Positions 1 to 11,370 of a stretch of 64,000 nucleotides of DNA are shown piece after piece (positions within the stretch are counted from its first letter, which is position 1; each line of letters opens with the position of its first letter). Source of the DNA: Gautieria morchelliformis (taxonomy: Eukaryota; Basidiomycota; Agaricomycetes; Gomphales; Gomphaceae); the NCBI GenBank assembly GCA_015179125.1, contig WHVA01000013.1, positions 310,001-374,000 of the forward strand, written 5' to 3'. A model generated the notes under the pieces. That model saw only the letters and a program-made list of their open reading frames with translations. It did not search any database and was not told the origin of the DNA. A program made the position numbers and the translations under genes.

Positions 1-107
1 GGTCTAGGCAGGGCCTTCATGAGGATGTCGGCGATCATGTGGGAGGTCGGTACGTAGTAGAACCCGAGTTCTGTGTTGTGTACACGTTCACGTACATAGT
101 GGTGTTG

Positions 108-776
108 TGTTAGGACCGTTCATTTCCGACTTCCGACCTTCAGTTCCGCAACGCTTTGCGCCCCTCCGTTATTTCCGACATTCTGCCCATTGTTCTATTC
201 CCTTGTTCTTTCGACTCTATTACTTGGACCCACCGGACCCACCTCACCGTTCATCAAGACCATATGTCTGGCTCTCCTTGTGTCTCGTTGTCAGACATGT
301 TTTCCCAACCCCTTGTCCTTTGCCATTGTTTTACCTTACCCTGACCCCCCCTTGTAGTCCCATTGTTCCCAATTAGTTAGTTCCCACGCATTGTCTACTC
401 GACTTCCGCTTACCCCGGAATTTGCTTAGTACTACCCCATTACCTGTTGTCTCAGCTCTTTGTATAAAAGCCTGTCATGTATGTCTGTTATTCTGCAATC
501 AGATAATCACCTTCGATACTTGATTTCCTTTGCTCTATCTCCTGTTCTTAGTACAGCGAGTCTAGCAAGACCTCAGTCCCTCCGCCTTCCGTTCTTCCGT
601 CTTCCGCCTTCCACCTCAGTTCCGACTCAAGTTCCGACCAACCTCTAGTTCAGTACTTTCCGACTTCCGACTCATTTCCGAAATACTTAGGACGATAGTT
701 CATTGGGGGCGCAACCTACAAGTTGAAGCCGCTGTCCTTTCCAGTTCCGACTTCGCGGAAATCTCGATACGTAACA
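108..776 (+). repeat. Solo LTR of a Ty3/gypsy-like family
   Basis: The 669-bp block begins TGTTAGGACC and ends CGTAACA. It is bracketed by the perfect 5-bp direct repeat TGTTG (103-107 and 777-781). It contains a TATA-like stretch (TATAAAAG, near 464) and a 24-bp block, gggcgcaaccta followed by aagttgaagcc, that recurs inside the LTR at 10898-11370, so the two belong to related families. It has no internal region, so it is read as a solo LTR left by LTR-LTR recombination. It sits inside the RNase H part of the old copia element, whose sequence resumes on both sides. Confidence 0.85.
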
Positions 777-1461
777 TGTTGAACATCGAAATGTTTGGAT
801 CGCGCATGGTATGATGGATCTTTGATGATGGAGATCATACCCATGTTATTGCTCTGGATGTGAGTCGCAAGTTTCTGTTTGTGGCCAAGTAGTTTTAAGA
901 GGTTCCGTAGCCAGACGGCCTCTTTTGATGTGTGGCATGCCGAGGAGTATTCAGCTTCGCAGCTGGATGTGGTAATAGAGGATTGTTTCTTGGAGCTCCA
1001 AGTGATCGCACCGCCGCCGAGGAAGAAGATGTAGCCCGAGACAGACTTCCTGCTGTCAGCCTTGGATGCGTAGTCTGAGTCTGCAGAGCCTGTAAGTAGG
1101 ATGGAAGGGGATATGCCTCCGAGGACGAGGCGGTGTATGCAAGTTGAGTTCAGGTATATTAGGATGTTTTAGCGGCGGCCCAGTGAGGTTCGCCGGGGTT
1201 TATGGAGAATTGTGAGAGGCGATTGATGGCGAAGGTGATATCGGGATGTGTGCACATGGATGCGTACATCAGGGAGCCTATGGCGGCACGGTACGGAACT
1301 CTGGACATAGCGGCGACTTCCTCCGGGCTCGAAGGTGACTGATCAGAAGAGAGGCTTTTATCGTTGACACTTAGTGGAGTCCATACTGGGTAGGCGGTGT
1401 CTAGGTTAAACCGTTTGGTGATGCGCTTGATATAGGCTGTCTGGCTCAGTGAGATGGTTCT

Positions 1462-1834
1462 TGTTGGAAATAACAAGTATCCTCAGGTCAATTCTCCATT
1501 ACAGTTAGGTTGTAGATACATACATGTACACTGTCGTGTCTAGGTACCCACATCTCTAGGAGATGCAGTGGGGCCGGGCAGGGATGCCCGGCTTGCATAT
1601 AGGAGTGGAGCGGCGCTAGTTAGTTCTCCTCAGTGTCTGTCCACACTGAGGAGGTAAGAGTGCCGCCGCGTTATACTGTTTTAGACAGCTGATCATTCTG
1701 TAGTCTGATCTTGTCTAGGTAATACCCAATACACTCTCAGTGTCTGTCCACACTGAGGAGTCTGATCTTGTCTAGATTTACAAGTACCCGTTGCATAACC
1801 TACTTACCGCACTAAGTTTTCGCCCATATCAACA
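1462..1834 (+). repeat. 5' LTR of the nested copia element
   Basis: The LTR starts TGTTGGAAATAAC and ends CATATCAACA. It contains two copies of a strong hairpin whose arms are CTCAGTGT and ACACTGAG around ctgtcc (near 1631-1658 and 1736-1763). The word gtctgatcttgtctag also occurs twice. The pair of hairpins may form an RNA end structure or regulatory palindrome. Confidence 0.93.
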
Positions 1835-1846
1835 GGTTATGGGCCC
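1835..1846 (+). other. Primer binding site of the copia element
   Basis: The bases ggttatgggccc directly follow the 5' LTR. They resemble the internal initiator-tRNA half site used by many copia elements. The position is as expected; the tRNA assignment is inferred from the family. Confidence 0.6.
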
Positions 1847-3416
1847 CGCTGGCGAAGCAAACCCCTCAGTGTCTTTCACAAAAGGCTACCAGGTCAGCAA
1901 ATTAGCGGCTGACGGCTCTAACTGGAGCATATGGAAGAGACAGACCCTCACCACACTATCGGCGCATAAAGGAGTCAAGCGACACCTCGATGGCCTTGCA
2001 AGACTCCCGCCCGCAACTCCACAGTACCCGGACGGGTACACGCTCACCTCAGATGAGGAGGAAGCACTGGAGGAGACCGAATGCCGACAGGACGAGTATG
2101 AGCAGAGGGAGAGCATCATCAAAGCTCAGATACTCACCAGCGTCCCTGAAAGCGTCGCCCTGGAGATCCAGGACGAGGACAAGGCATTCATGATGTGGAG
2201 CAAGTTGTGTGCAAAGCATGAGGACAAGGCCCTGGCGGTTCGCATTGATCTGAGGCGCAGGATATACGCGCTGAAGTGCGAGGATGAGGCGAATGTGAGA
2301 ACTCACATTGAATCCCTGAAGTCGATGCATGAGCAGTTGAACGGCATGGGGGATAAGATCGAGGATCAGGACTTTGTTGCTGTGGTTCTTGGGTCACTCC
2401 CGAAGACATACCGCCCCCTCATAAACGTTCTGTGGCTCCAAAACAGAACGGCCCCAGATACGGTCACCCCCAAGTAGTTGTTGAGACGATCCTGGATGAA
2501 TTCGATCGGTTGCGGATCGAAGAGGACCACTCGAAGGGCAACGAAACGGCCATGACAGCTAAGGGGAAGGGTCGGGGGAAGAAGAAAGTTGCACCTTCTT
2601 CCGGGAACTCGACGGGTGCCAGGAAGTCAGATGTCGAATGCTGGATATGTGGGGAAAAAGGGCATCTGAAGTACAGCTGTCCCAAGAAGAAGGGGAAGAA
2701 AAAGAAGGGCGCGAAGGCTAAGGATGAGGATAGCTCGAACACTGCCGCGCAGACTCACGATGACCATGCCTTCGTCGCGAGTCCGCACGCTGCTCTAGAG
2801 GCCTCCTTCATGTCTCAGGGGACCTGCACCGAGATATACGACTCAGGGGCCTCGAGTCATATGTCGCCGGACCGACAGGGCTTTAGCAACTTCAGGTCAA
2901 TCGAGCCGAAGCCGGTGAAGGCTGCGGATAAGGCGACGTTCATGGCCACTGGAATAGGAAACATGCAGGTGGACATACCGAATGAGGACTCCACAATGAC
3001 CGTCACATTGAGCGATGTCCTGTACTGCCCGGACCTCGCATTCACCCTGGTCTCACTGGCAAGATGCGACGCCGCCGGATACATGGTATAACTCAAAGAC
3101 CGCGCATGCGTCATCAGCGACAAAGTGGGTCGCCGAATTGGCCGAGTGCCACTCACCAATGGTCTATATCGAGTAGACAAGGGGGCCGGCCTGACCGCTG
3201 CAGCATACAGCGGTATAAGGGTCTTCACACTGGACGAAGTCCACCGGAAGATGGGACACATTTCGCACCTGGCGGCAAAGCGCTTAGTGGAGCAAAAGAT
3301 AGTGTTGGGTATCGAGCTGGACAAGCAATCGGTACCAACATTCTGCCCGACCTGCGCCAAGGCAAAGCTGATGAGGAAAGTAGTCCCGAAAGAGAAGGCT
3401 GGAAACCCAGCGAGAC

Positions 3417-3656
3417 TTGGCTTTAAAGGGGTGCTGAGGGGAGTATTGGCATTTCGGAGGCATGATTATTATCCACACCCCACCCACAATAGGCACGGAC
3501 AAGCTCGGGGCCTTGCCCTAAAGAGCACAAGCAGAGATAGAGAACGAAAGGTGAGAAGGAGAAGACATAAGATAGAAAGCTGTATTTACCGTCTTACATA
3601 GGGCCTTGCCCCAAAAGACGTAAAGCATGGATTATAAAAAAAAAAAAAAAAAAAAA
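3417..3656 (+). mobile_element. Poly(A)-tailed SINE-like or short retroposed insert
   Basis: About 220 bp followed by about 20 A residues interrupt the copia pol region. The insert is flanked by the 11-bp direct repeat CCCAGCGAGAC (3406-3416 and 3657-3667). A poly(A) end with a target duplication of this length is the mark of LINE-driven retroposition. The body contains two related words, ggggccttgccctaaag and agggccttgccccaaaag, and no long frame. It could be a SINE, a 5'-truncated LINE tail or a retrocopied RNA; the parent is not recognised. It is younger than the copia element that carries it. Confidence 0.8.
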
Positions 3657-6296
3657 CCCAGCGAGACAAACCGGCGACAAGGTGCACTCTGACATGTGGG
3701 GGCCGACTACCCCTTCGAGCTACAACTCGAAAGGTTACTACATCAGTTTCACAGATGATCGCACTCGCTGGTCAATGGTTGAATGCATCAATAGGAAAAG
3801 TGAAGTCCTAACGAAGTACAAAGAGTATGAAGCATGGCTCGAGACCCAGCACGGCCATAGGATTAAAATCCAACAGTCTGACCGCAGAGGCGAATACTTA
3901 TTGGACGAGTTCACCACGCACCTCAAAGGCAGGGGCACAGTAAGAAACCTCACCGTCCACGAGACGCCCGAAGAGAACGGGGTCACCGAGCGCCTCAACC
4001 GGACTCTGTTGGAACATGCACGGGCGATGCTGATCTCGTTGAGCTTGCCGAAGAACCTGTGGCTGGAAGCCATCCATCACGCCGTGTGGTTGAAAAACCG
4101 GACTTCCACGAGAGCCCTGGATGGCAAGACGCCATACGAGATGCTGTTCGGCACTAAACCCAACCTGCGCAGGCTACCTGAATGGGGCGCATGTGTTTTC
4201 GTGATGAAGCCCGCCGCTAGCAAGCTCGACGCCAAGAGTGAAGAGGCCAGGTGGGTCGGGTACAGCAGAACCAGTCAGGGCCACCATATATACCACCCTG
4301 GTACCCAGCGCATCAGCGTGGAGCGGAACGTCACCTTTGATGGAGAGGTGCTGCTGCCACCGGTCATGGTAGACGTCGCTCCGATTGTGGGGGAGAAATT
4401 AGGCAGCCAGCCCAAGACTATGGACAATTGAAACAACGTACCCAAAGTCGAGACAGCACAAACCCCAGCCACCATCCCGGAGGGCGCCGACCCACGAGCA
4501 GTACCGTCCGAGCTCATCAGAGGCCTTGAGAATCCAGTTGAGCAGAGGACACTCAGGCAAAGCCAATGCCTGAACCTGGTAGTTGAAGCCCAAGCCGAGC
4601 CAGCCCTAAGACGGAGCGATCGCGTCAAGGAGCAACAGGCGGCTAGTATAGTCGAAGTTGCTGATGGGGACGACCACATGGTGGAGTTCGCCATGGTGGA
4701 CGCCACCATCCCATTGCGCGACCCAACAGGAGTTGAGGAAGCGCGCAAACAGGACGACTGGCCGGAATGGGAGCTGTCTATCAAGCATGAGCTCAAGCAG
4801 CACGAGCAAATCGGCACCTGGGACCTCGTCGATGCTCCAGCAGGAGCCAACATTGTAGGAAGCAGAATAGTGCTACATTATAAGCTGGACAAAGACGGCA
4901 AGGTACAGGAGCACAAGGCTAGACTGGTGGCGCAGGGTTTCTCCCAAATCGAAGGCATCGATTACAACAAGACATTTTCTCCCACAGCAAAGCTAACAGC
5001 TATCCGGATCATAGTTGCGCTAGCGGCCCAGAACGATTGGGAGATTGAGCAAATGGATATCGTTGGCGCTTACCTGAACGCAAAGCTCAAGGAGGAGATA
5101 TACATGGGTCAGCCGAAAGGCTTCGAGATACCAGGAAGGGAGCACGAGGTGTTCCATCTCAAGAGGGCGATCTACGGCTTGAAACAATCAGGTCGCGAAT
5201 GGTATGATGACTTGAAGGGTACCTTAACGTCTATGGGTTTCACAAGGTGTCAAGTTAAGCATGCAGTGTTCTACCGATACGACCAGGATGCACCGTGCTT
5301 GCGGTCGATGTAGATGACATCACTATCATTGGGGATTCGAAGCGTGGCATCAGCAGGTTCAAGGAGCAACTGAGCACGCACTACAAAATCAAGGACCTAG
5401 GCGATCTGAACTGGCTATTGGGTCTCGAGGTCATCAGAGACCGAGACCGAAGAACGATCACCTTCAGCCAAAGCGCATACGTCCAGAAGATAGCGGAGCA
5501 TTTTAATTTGCAGGATGCTCGACCACTCTCAATCCCTATGAACCCTGGCGATATCCTGTCAGTCGAGGACTGCGCTAAAGCCCCTCAAGAAATAGCGAGG
5601 ATGAAGTGCATACCTTACAGAGAGGCTATCAGCTCGTTGATGTACGCAGCCATAGGCTCTAGGCCGGACATAGCATACGCCGTGTCGTACCTGTCTTGCT
5701 TCATGCAGAACCCCGGACACGTCCATTGGGAGGCTGTGAAAAGGGTCATCAGGTATTTGAAGGGCACAAAGGAAGCCAAGCTCACGATAGGAGCAGGTGG
5801 GACATTCGAGTGGGCACTTGAAGACAGGCAGAACTGCTATGGACTGGAGGGCTTCAGTGATGCCGACGGGAGCTCGCAGGAGCATAGGCACGTGATATCA
5901 GGCTATGTCTTCACCATAGATGGGGGAGCCGTGAGCTGGAATTCGAGGAAGCAGTCCCTTGTCTCGCTGTCGACAACTGAATCCGAGTACGTTGCCACCA
6001 CTCATGCAAGCAAGGAAGCTCTGTGGATCAGAGCATTCATCAGCGATGTATTCCATCCCCTCATGCAGCCCGTCCTACTCTACTGCGATAACACTTCAGC
6101 CATCGCCGTGGCGCAGAACGACAGGTACCACGCCTGCACGAAGCACATAGACATTCGCTACCATTTCATCAGTCATAAGCAACGGGCTTATCGACCTGCA
6201 CTATTGCCCTATGCAAGACATGGCGGCAGACATTTTCACGAAGGCACTGCCGCGACCCACATTCGAACAGCTCAGAACATTACTTGGGGTAATTTT

Positions 6297-6310
6297 GAAT
6301 TGAGGGGGAG
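6297..6310 (+). other. Polypurine tract of the copia element
   Basis: A purine-rich run, gaattgagggggag, directly precedes the 3' LTR. This is the expected place for plus-strand priming. Confidence 0.65.
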
Positions 6311-6678
6311 TGTTGGAAATAACGAGTATCCTCAGTCAATTCTCCATTACAGTTAGGTTGTAGATACATGTACACTGTCGTGTCTAGGTACCCACGTCCC
6401 TAGGAGACCCAGTGGGGCCGGGCAGGGATGCCCGGCTTGCATATAGGAGTGGAGCGGCGCTAGTTAGTTCTCCTCAGTGTCTGTCCACACTGAGGAGGTA
6501 AGAGTGCCGCCGCGTTATACTGTTCTAGACAGCTGATCATTCTGTAGTCTGATCTTGTCTAGGTAATACCCAATACACTCTCAGTGTCTGTCCACACTGA
6601 GGAGTCTGATCTTGTCTAGATTTACAAGTACCCGTTGCATAACCTACTTACCGCACTAAGTTGTCGCCCATATCAACA
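6311..6678 (+). repeat. 3' LTR of the nested copia element
   Basis: This is the second copy of the LTR, with the same TGTTGG start, CAACA end and paired hairpins as the 5' copy. It is followed directly by the target duplication GTTCT and then by the old minus-strand copia sequence. Confidence 0.93.
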
Positions 6679-9439
6679 GTTCTCGCCGTTCGGTCGTGGG
6701 TAATCTCGATGCCTAGCATCCAGCATATGTCACCTAAATCAGTGATGTCTATTTTTGTGTGCAGGTCGTGAACAATGGAGTCCATTTCGGCAGTAGTACT
6801 GGCGGTGGCAGCCATATCGTCTGTGTGAATCACGATGATGGATTTGCTGAGTTTAGTGGAGCGGCTATAGACACAATGGTCGACGGGGTTTCGGACGAAC
6901 TGGTGAGCAACCATCGCTTTGTCTAATGTTTTGTTCCACTGGCGGCCAGACTGTTTGAGTCCATACAGTCCTTTTCTCAGCTGGCATACCAGGTTCTCGT
7001 TCCCTGGTGTGATACTACCCTCGGCCTGCTCCATATAGATTTCCTCATCAAGTTCAGAGTGGAAAAAAGCTGTTTTGACATCTAATTGGCGAATTTCCCA
7101 GCCATTTGTAGCAGCTAGAGACAATACTAGACGAAAAGATTCCAGGCGAGCGACAGGTGAGAAGGTGTCATGATGCGACTTGAGTGAACCCTTTTGCGAC
7201 GATTCTAACCTTTAGCTTAGCCATTTTGCCATATTCGTCATGTTTAATGTGACAGACGGTCTTGCCCTTGACAATCTTCTTGCCAATGGGGACAGAACTC
7301 CGGGGGACAAGGTCCCATACATGGTGTTTTTGCATAGATTGTAGTTCGGAGTCCATGCCTCTCAGGGCCTCAGTAAAGGACATGGGATCTTCTTCCTCAT
7401 GAACAATGCCAGCTAGTAACATGTCTTCGACAAAGTTGGCTTCCAGTTCAGCGTCCCTCTTAGCGGCATGTGCGAGGCATGCTCTGTTGGTGGCTGAAGT
7501 GATTTTGGCGATGGTGCGGTCAGTGCGGCTGGTGCAGGGTAAGTTTCGCATGGTGGCACCTGCAGCGGAGGGTTTAGGTACACGTGAGGAGCAGCGCGGT
7601 GGGTGTATTGTGGCCGGTTCGCGATTGTCATCCAATGGTATCTCAACATTCTCTTCTCCCGCTGGTATCTCAATGTTCTCCTCTCCCCCTGCAGCTGCTG
7701 TGTCCTCTCCATAATCTCCCCCTGCAGCTGAGACTCCCTCATGATTGTGACCGTCCCTCAGACCGTTGCTCCCAGGTACACTGCGGTATTCTGCATCGTC
7801 ATCACTTTCATGACCACCGGATTGGTTTCCGACTACGAGGCCAGGATTAAGTGGTCGAGGGGTGGAGTCTTGAGATTTGATGAAGGTTACGTTCTGGGAT
7901 GTTAGGATCTGACTGGTGGATCGGTTTGTAGCATCTGTAAGCCTTGGAGTTCCATGAGTAACCAACCAGGACGCATTCAACAGAGCGGTTGTAAATTTTT
8001 GCAACATGATGGTTTTGGATTAGCACGAAAGCTTTGCATCCAATTTCCCGTAGGTGCGAAATGTCAGGCTTCCAATCAGTCCACACCTCATAAGGGGTCA
8101 TATTGCTGATGGCCTTTGTGGGGGTTCTATTCTTTAGGTATATGGCGGTCAGCATGCATTCACCCCATAGACTAGGGGGTAAGTTTGCATTGGATCAGAT
8201 TGCGCGTGCCCTTGACATAAGGGTTCGGTGACTCTGCTCAACAACACCATTTTCAGCAGAGGTGTATGGCGCTGTGAGAAGATGTCGTATGCCGTGGTGG
8301 CGGAGGTAGCTCTCATACGACTTCGATGTGTATTCACCGCCATTGTCAGTGATAAACTTTTTGACGTTGCGGTTCGATTGGCGTTCAGCCAGTGCTTGCC
8401 AATCAGCAAACGCAGTGATAGCGTCACTCTTTTTCGCAAGGAGATAAGTCCACGTGTATCTGGAGTAGTCATCTATAAAGTTGAGAGCATAATATTTGCC
8501 ACCGGCAGGTACATCCTCAGGCCCGGTGATGTCAGAGAATACGATGTCTAGTTTACCAGTCGCTCTCTCTCCCTCTCATATTTTAGGTACGGGTGTCCTG
8601 GTCTGCTTCCTGAGAATACAGTGTTCACAGGTTGGCGGCATGGATGAAAGGTCGGTAGGCATACCTGTAGCCATGCCCTTCTTCGCCATAGTGATAATTG
8701 AGGGGTAGTTGATGTGGCCGAGGTGTTTGTGCCAGGTTTTGAGGCTAGCGGGGGCTCTCGCAAGGTTAGCATAGACTTGAGCTGATGAGGTAGTGGGAAT
8801 GTGATACAGTCCACCGTTCACTCTAGTGCCCTTGAGGATCTCTCTCTTCTGTTGATCATACACACGGCATTGGTCCTTGGAGAAGACCGAGAGATAGTTA
8901 CTATCGCCTCCAAGTTTTCCAACCGAGATGAGCCTAATGGTGGCATTGGGGACGTACAGGACTTGTCGCAGAGAGAGAGATTGTCCGCTCAGTGTGATCA
9001 TTGTGACATCACCTATGCCAATAGCTTTAGCGATCGACCCGTTCATTCCTTTGATAGGACGAGGGGCGATCAGAGTGAGTCTGGTGAAGTCCTCTTTGCA
9101 TGGGCTGCAGTGAACAGATGCTCCAGAGTCTAGGAAGCGAGTAGTGTCATCTATCGAGGCGAGCGCTAGTTCAGGAGTGTCTGTACTGTTGCGTCGGTGT
9201 GCTAGCCAGTCTACATTACACGTGGTTTCAGTGTTAGCTGTGCATGTGAAAGACCAGTCGCCCTCGTAGAGGTGATCATCTTGTTGGTAGAAAGACATCG
9301 GGCGGGATGTTGCGGTCGCAGTAGACAAGGCAATATTGGCAGACTCTGATTTTGCCTTAGTCTCCCCCACAATGTTGGCATTGGCAGTGAGAGCAACTTC
9401 TTTCTCTTTCTTCATGCGAGCACGTGGGCCTCCACCCTC

Positions 9440-9770
9440 GTCGTGAGTATATAATATATATTATAAGAGTATTGATAACAACATATAGGAATATATAGTA
9501 GTATTTATAAGGAGAATAATAGATGTTATTAGAATATTCTGTATATGTTTAAACATCTCGGAGATATATATACATATGAGAGAGTATCTGACTACAAGAT
9601 AGAATAACAGATAGTTGGATAGATACTTCTAATAGATATGAGTAGGAGTATTAGTATGAATAGTTATAATGATATAGTGTATCTTAAAAGTGAGTAGAAA
9701 AAATAAGAAGAGGCGTTCTCGTCGGCGGAGGCACCGCTCGGGGAGGGACAAAAGTAAATTTATTTATATC
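9440..9770. other. AT-rich spacer without genes
   Basis: A strongly AT-rich block (about 9445-9690) lies where the gag end of the old copia element should be. It is rich in tata and taata steps and has no coding frame. A GC-richer stretch follows to about 9770. No inverted ends or tail are visible. Origin unknown; an organelle-like or decayed insert is possible. Confidence 0.5.
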
Positions 9771-9989
9771 CCAACAATAAGATCACCATGTATTTTCACC
9801 CTCTTCTTTTCTATAATCTGAGAATAAAATGGGTGAAGCTACGGGTAATAAAAAGTTGTGAGCATCTGCCATGCTTGCCACAACTGTTGTTTGCTCTGAT
9901 GGTGATACATTGGTTCGGCTGCTTTGTGCAGGCCGCTGTACGTGCCGCCATTACTTTGGTGGCTGTATCATTGTCCGGCGTGATTCTGA

Positions 9990-10897
9990 TCATGCTGGAC
10001 CAATAAGTGGTGTGATTATCTGCTGTCTCCTCATCCCAATTGTAGCACTGGGATGGCTCTGGTTCCCATTCATCAGTGTGGCCTTCTGCCTCTCCCTGGG
10101 CCTCATTATCCCAAGGCTCACCCTCCCCTCTTCATTTATTTGCTGAAGAGAGGCGTGGCCAGGATCCGTTTCTGGATCCTTGTTGTTGTCCTGCCTTGCA
10201 ACCACCGTCCGTATGCTGGATTTGAACCACAGGCATTCCACTTTCCTGTGGTCTGTCTGGCCACACTCAAAGCATGTAATATTGCTTTGGGTGTTAGTGG
10301 GTTTATCAGGCGGTCAACCTGTTGGCTTGGGTGGGAAGTTTGGCTTCGTCGAGCTTCCTGTGGCCTGAGGTTGTTTGGCCTTGGGGTGGCCATCCAGCTG
10401 ACACTGGGCATAGAGCCGGCAGGCATTGGAACACCCCACTCCTCAGGAATGATACAGGCCTGCTTGGGCCTGTTTGTGATATGTGAGCGTGTGCAGGAAC
10501 AGCTTTTGCAGTTCTTGCACCACTGTTTCCAACATCCAGTTGTGGACTGGGCAATTGAAACATTCCATGTTTCAAAGAAACCATTCCTGGGCCTCGCCTG
10601 TGAGGCAAGTGCCTATGTATCTGACATGCATGTCTATGCTGGTTGGGTCTAACAGGCAATTCATTTTGAGCCACCTCAAGATGGCTGATATGAGACCTCA
10701 AACTCTTTGAGGTCCGATCCTCCCACATATGGCTTGGGGTGGGCCAGCTTTATACCAGCCTTAACTAGCATGGACTTTTCCAGGTCCGTGTCCGCTGCAT
10801 CTGCTACGGCCATATGGATCATCCATGTGATTCCGTCATATGGCTCTTGTGAGCCATCTGTTTGGTCTGGTATGCCCTGACCTTCAATTGGGGCCAT
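9990..10897 (-). mobile_element. Ty3/gypsy gag remnant, minus strand
   Basis: The minus-strand frames read as a retrotransposon gag: a start at 10897, capsid-like sequence including KLAHPKPYVGGSDLKEFE (about 10.70-10.79 kb) and a zinc knuckle CFECGQTDHRKVEC (about 10.23-10.28 kb). This gag type is common in Agaricomycete gypsy elements. The remnant is broken in several places and no polymerase follows it. It is cut at its start codon by the LTR that begins at 10898. Confidence 0.65.
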
Positions 10898-11370
10898 TGT
10901 TAAGACCTGTTCCCGAGTCCGGACCCAAGGCCTCGGCCTCGGTTCTCGCTCGGGAACCTTCGGGCTTAACTCGGGTTCCCTATCGGTTCATCATTTACCC
11001 TGATCCCCATTCCTAGATAGTCCTGTTCCATTTCTGATGATCATCCGTCGACCCTGCTTCCTGCTCGATACGGGCATTGATGCCCTCTTTCTGTTCCTTG
11101 CAAATTAGTATATAAACCCCCCGTCATGTACGCTAATTCCTCAGTTCTGATATCAACTTAGATTCCTCGTATCTTCTGCTCCTCTCTGATCCTCGTTTCC
11201 GAACCTCGGCTTCCAGCCGAACCCATCTCCAATTCCATTTCCCGAAATTAGGGCGGAACACTGTAGTGGGCGCAACCTATGAAGTTGAAGCCAAGCCCTC
11301 TGTTCCGAACTTCAGTTATCCTCAGCTCGGCCCTCGGGTTGAGTCTTAAGTACAACTTATGTTCTTAACA
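10898..11370 (+). repeat. 5' LTR of the gypsy element
   Basis: The LTR runs from TGTTAAGACC to TTCTTAACA, giving matching inverted ends, and has a TATA-like site (TATATAAAC near 11110). The next bases, gtatatcagaac, resemble the TGGTATCAGAG primer site of many gypsy elements. It shares a 24-bp block with the solo LTR at 108-776. Confidence 0.75.

Larger units (their letters stand above)
1462..6678 (+). mobile_element. Ty1/copia retrotransposon, near complete, nested
   Basis: The element is 5.2 kb with two LTRs (1462-1834 and 6311-6678) and the target duplication GTTCT on both sides (1457-1461 and 6679-6683). In order it shows a copia-type gag (about 1839-2750) with a zinc knuckle CWICGEKGHLKYSC (about 2638-2680), a protease motif DSGASSHM (about 2839), GAG-pre-integrase (about 3235-3350), integrase (3682-4400), reverse transcriptase (4678-5420, with VDVDD at about 5300) and RNase H (5800-6250). 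A SINE-like insert interrupts it at 3417-3656. The coding region is broken in several places. The LTRs differ at roughly eight positions plus two small length differences, so it is moderately young. Confidence 0.93.
1..9425 (-). mobile_element. Old Ty1/copia element, minus strand, split by nested insertions
   Basis: Fragments of one minus-strand copia polyprotein are seen at 9415-6679, 1461-777 and 107-1. In coding order they show a protease motif (FLDSGASVHC, near 9.13 kb), a GAG-pre-integrase motif (KTWHKHLGH, near 8.74 kb), integrase (8.47-7.2 kb), reverse transcriptase (7.12-6.69 kb) and RNase H to its C-terminal end (MIADILMKALPR at 1-60). The gaps are younger elements: a solo LTR at 108-776 and a complete copia element at 1462-6678, each flanked by a 5-bp target duplication. 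The gag part upstream of 9.42 kb is replaced by AT-rich DNA, and the 3' end lies outside the window. It is broken in several places and is the oldest layer here. Sure of family and order; limits are approximate. Confidence 0.85.

Noticed and set aside
9445-9690. AT-rich block as a mitochondrial insertion or group I/II intron
   Set aside because: No conserved intron core, mitochondrial gene or endonuclease frame is visible; composition alone is not enough.
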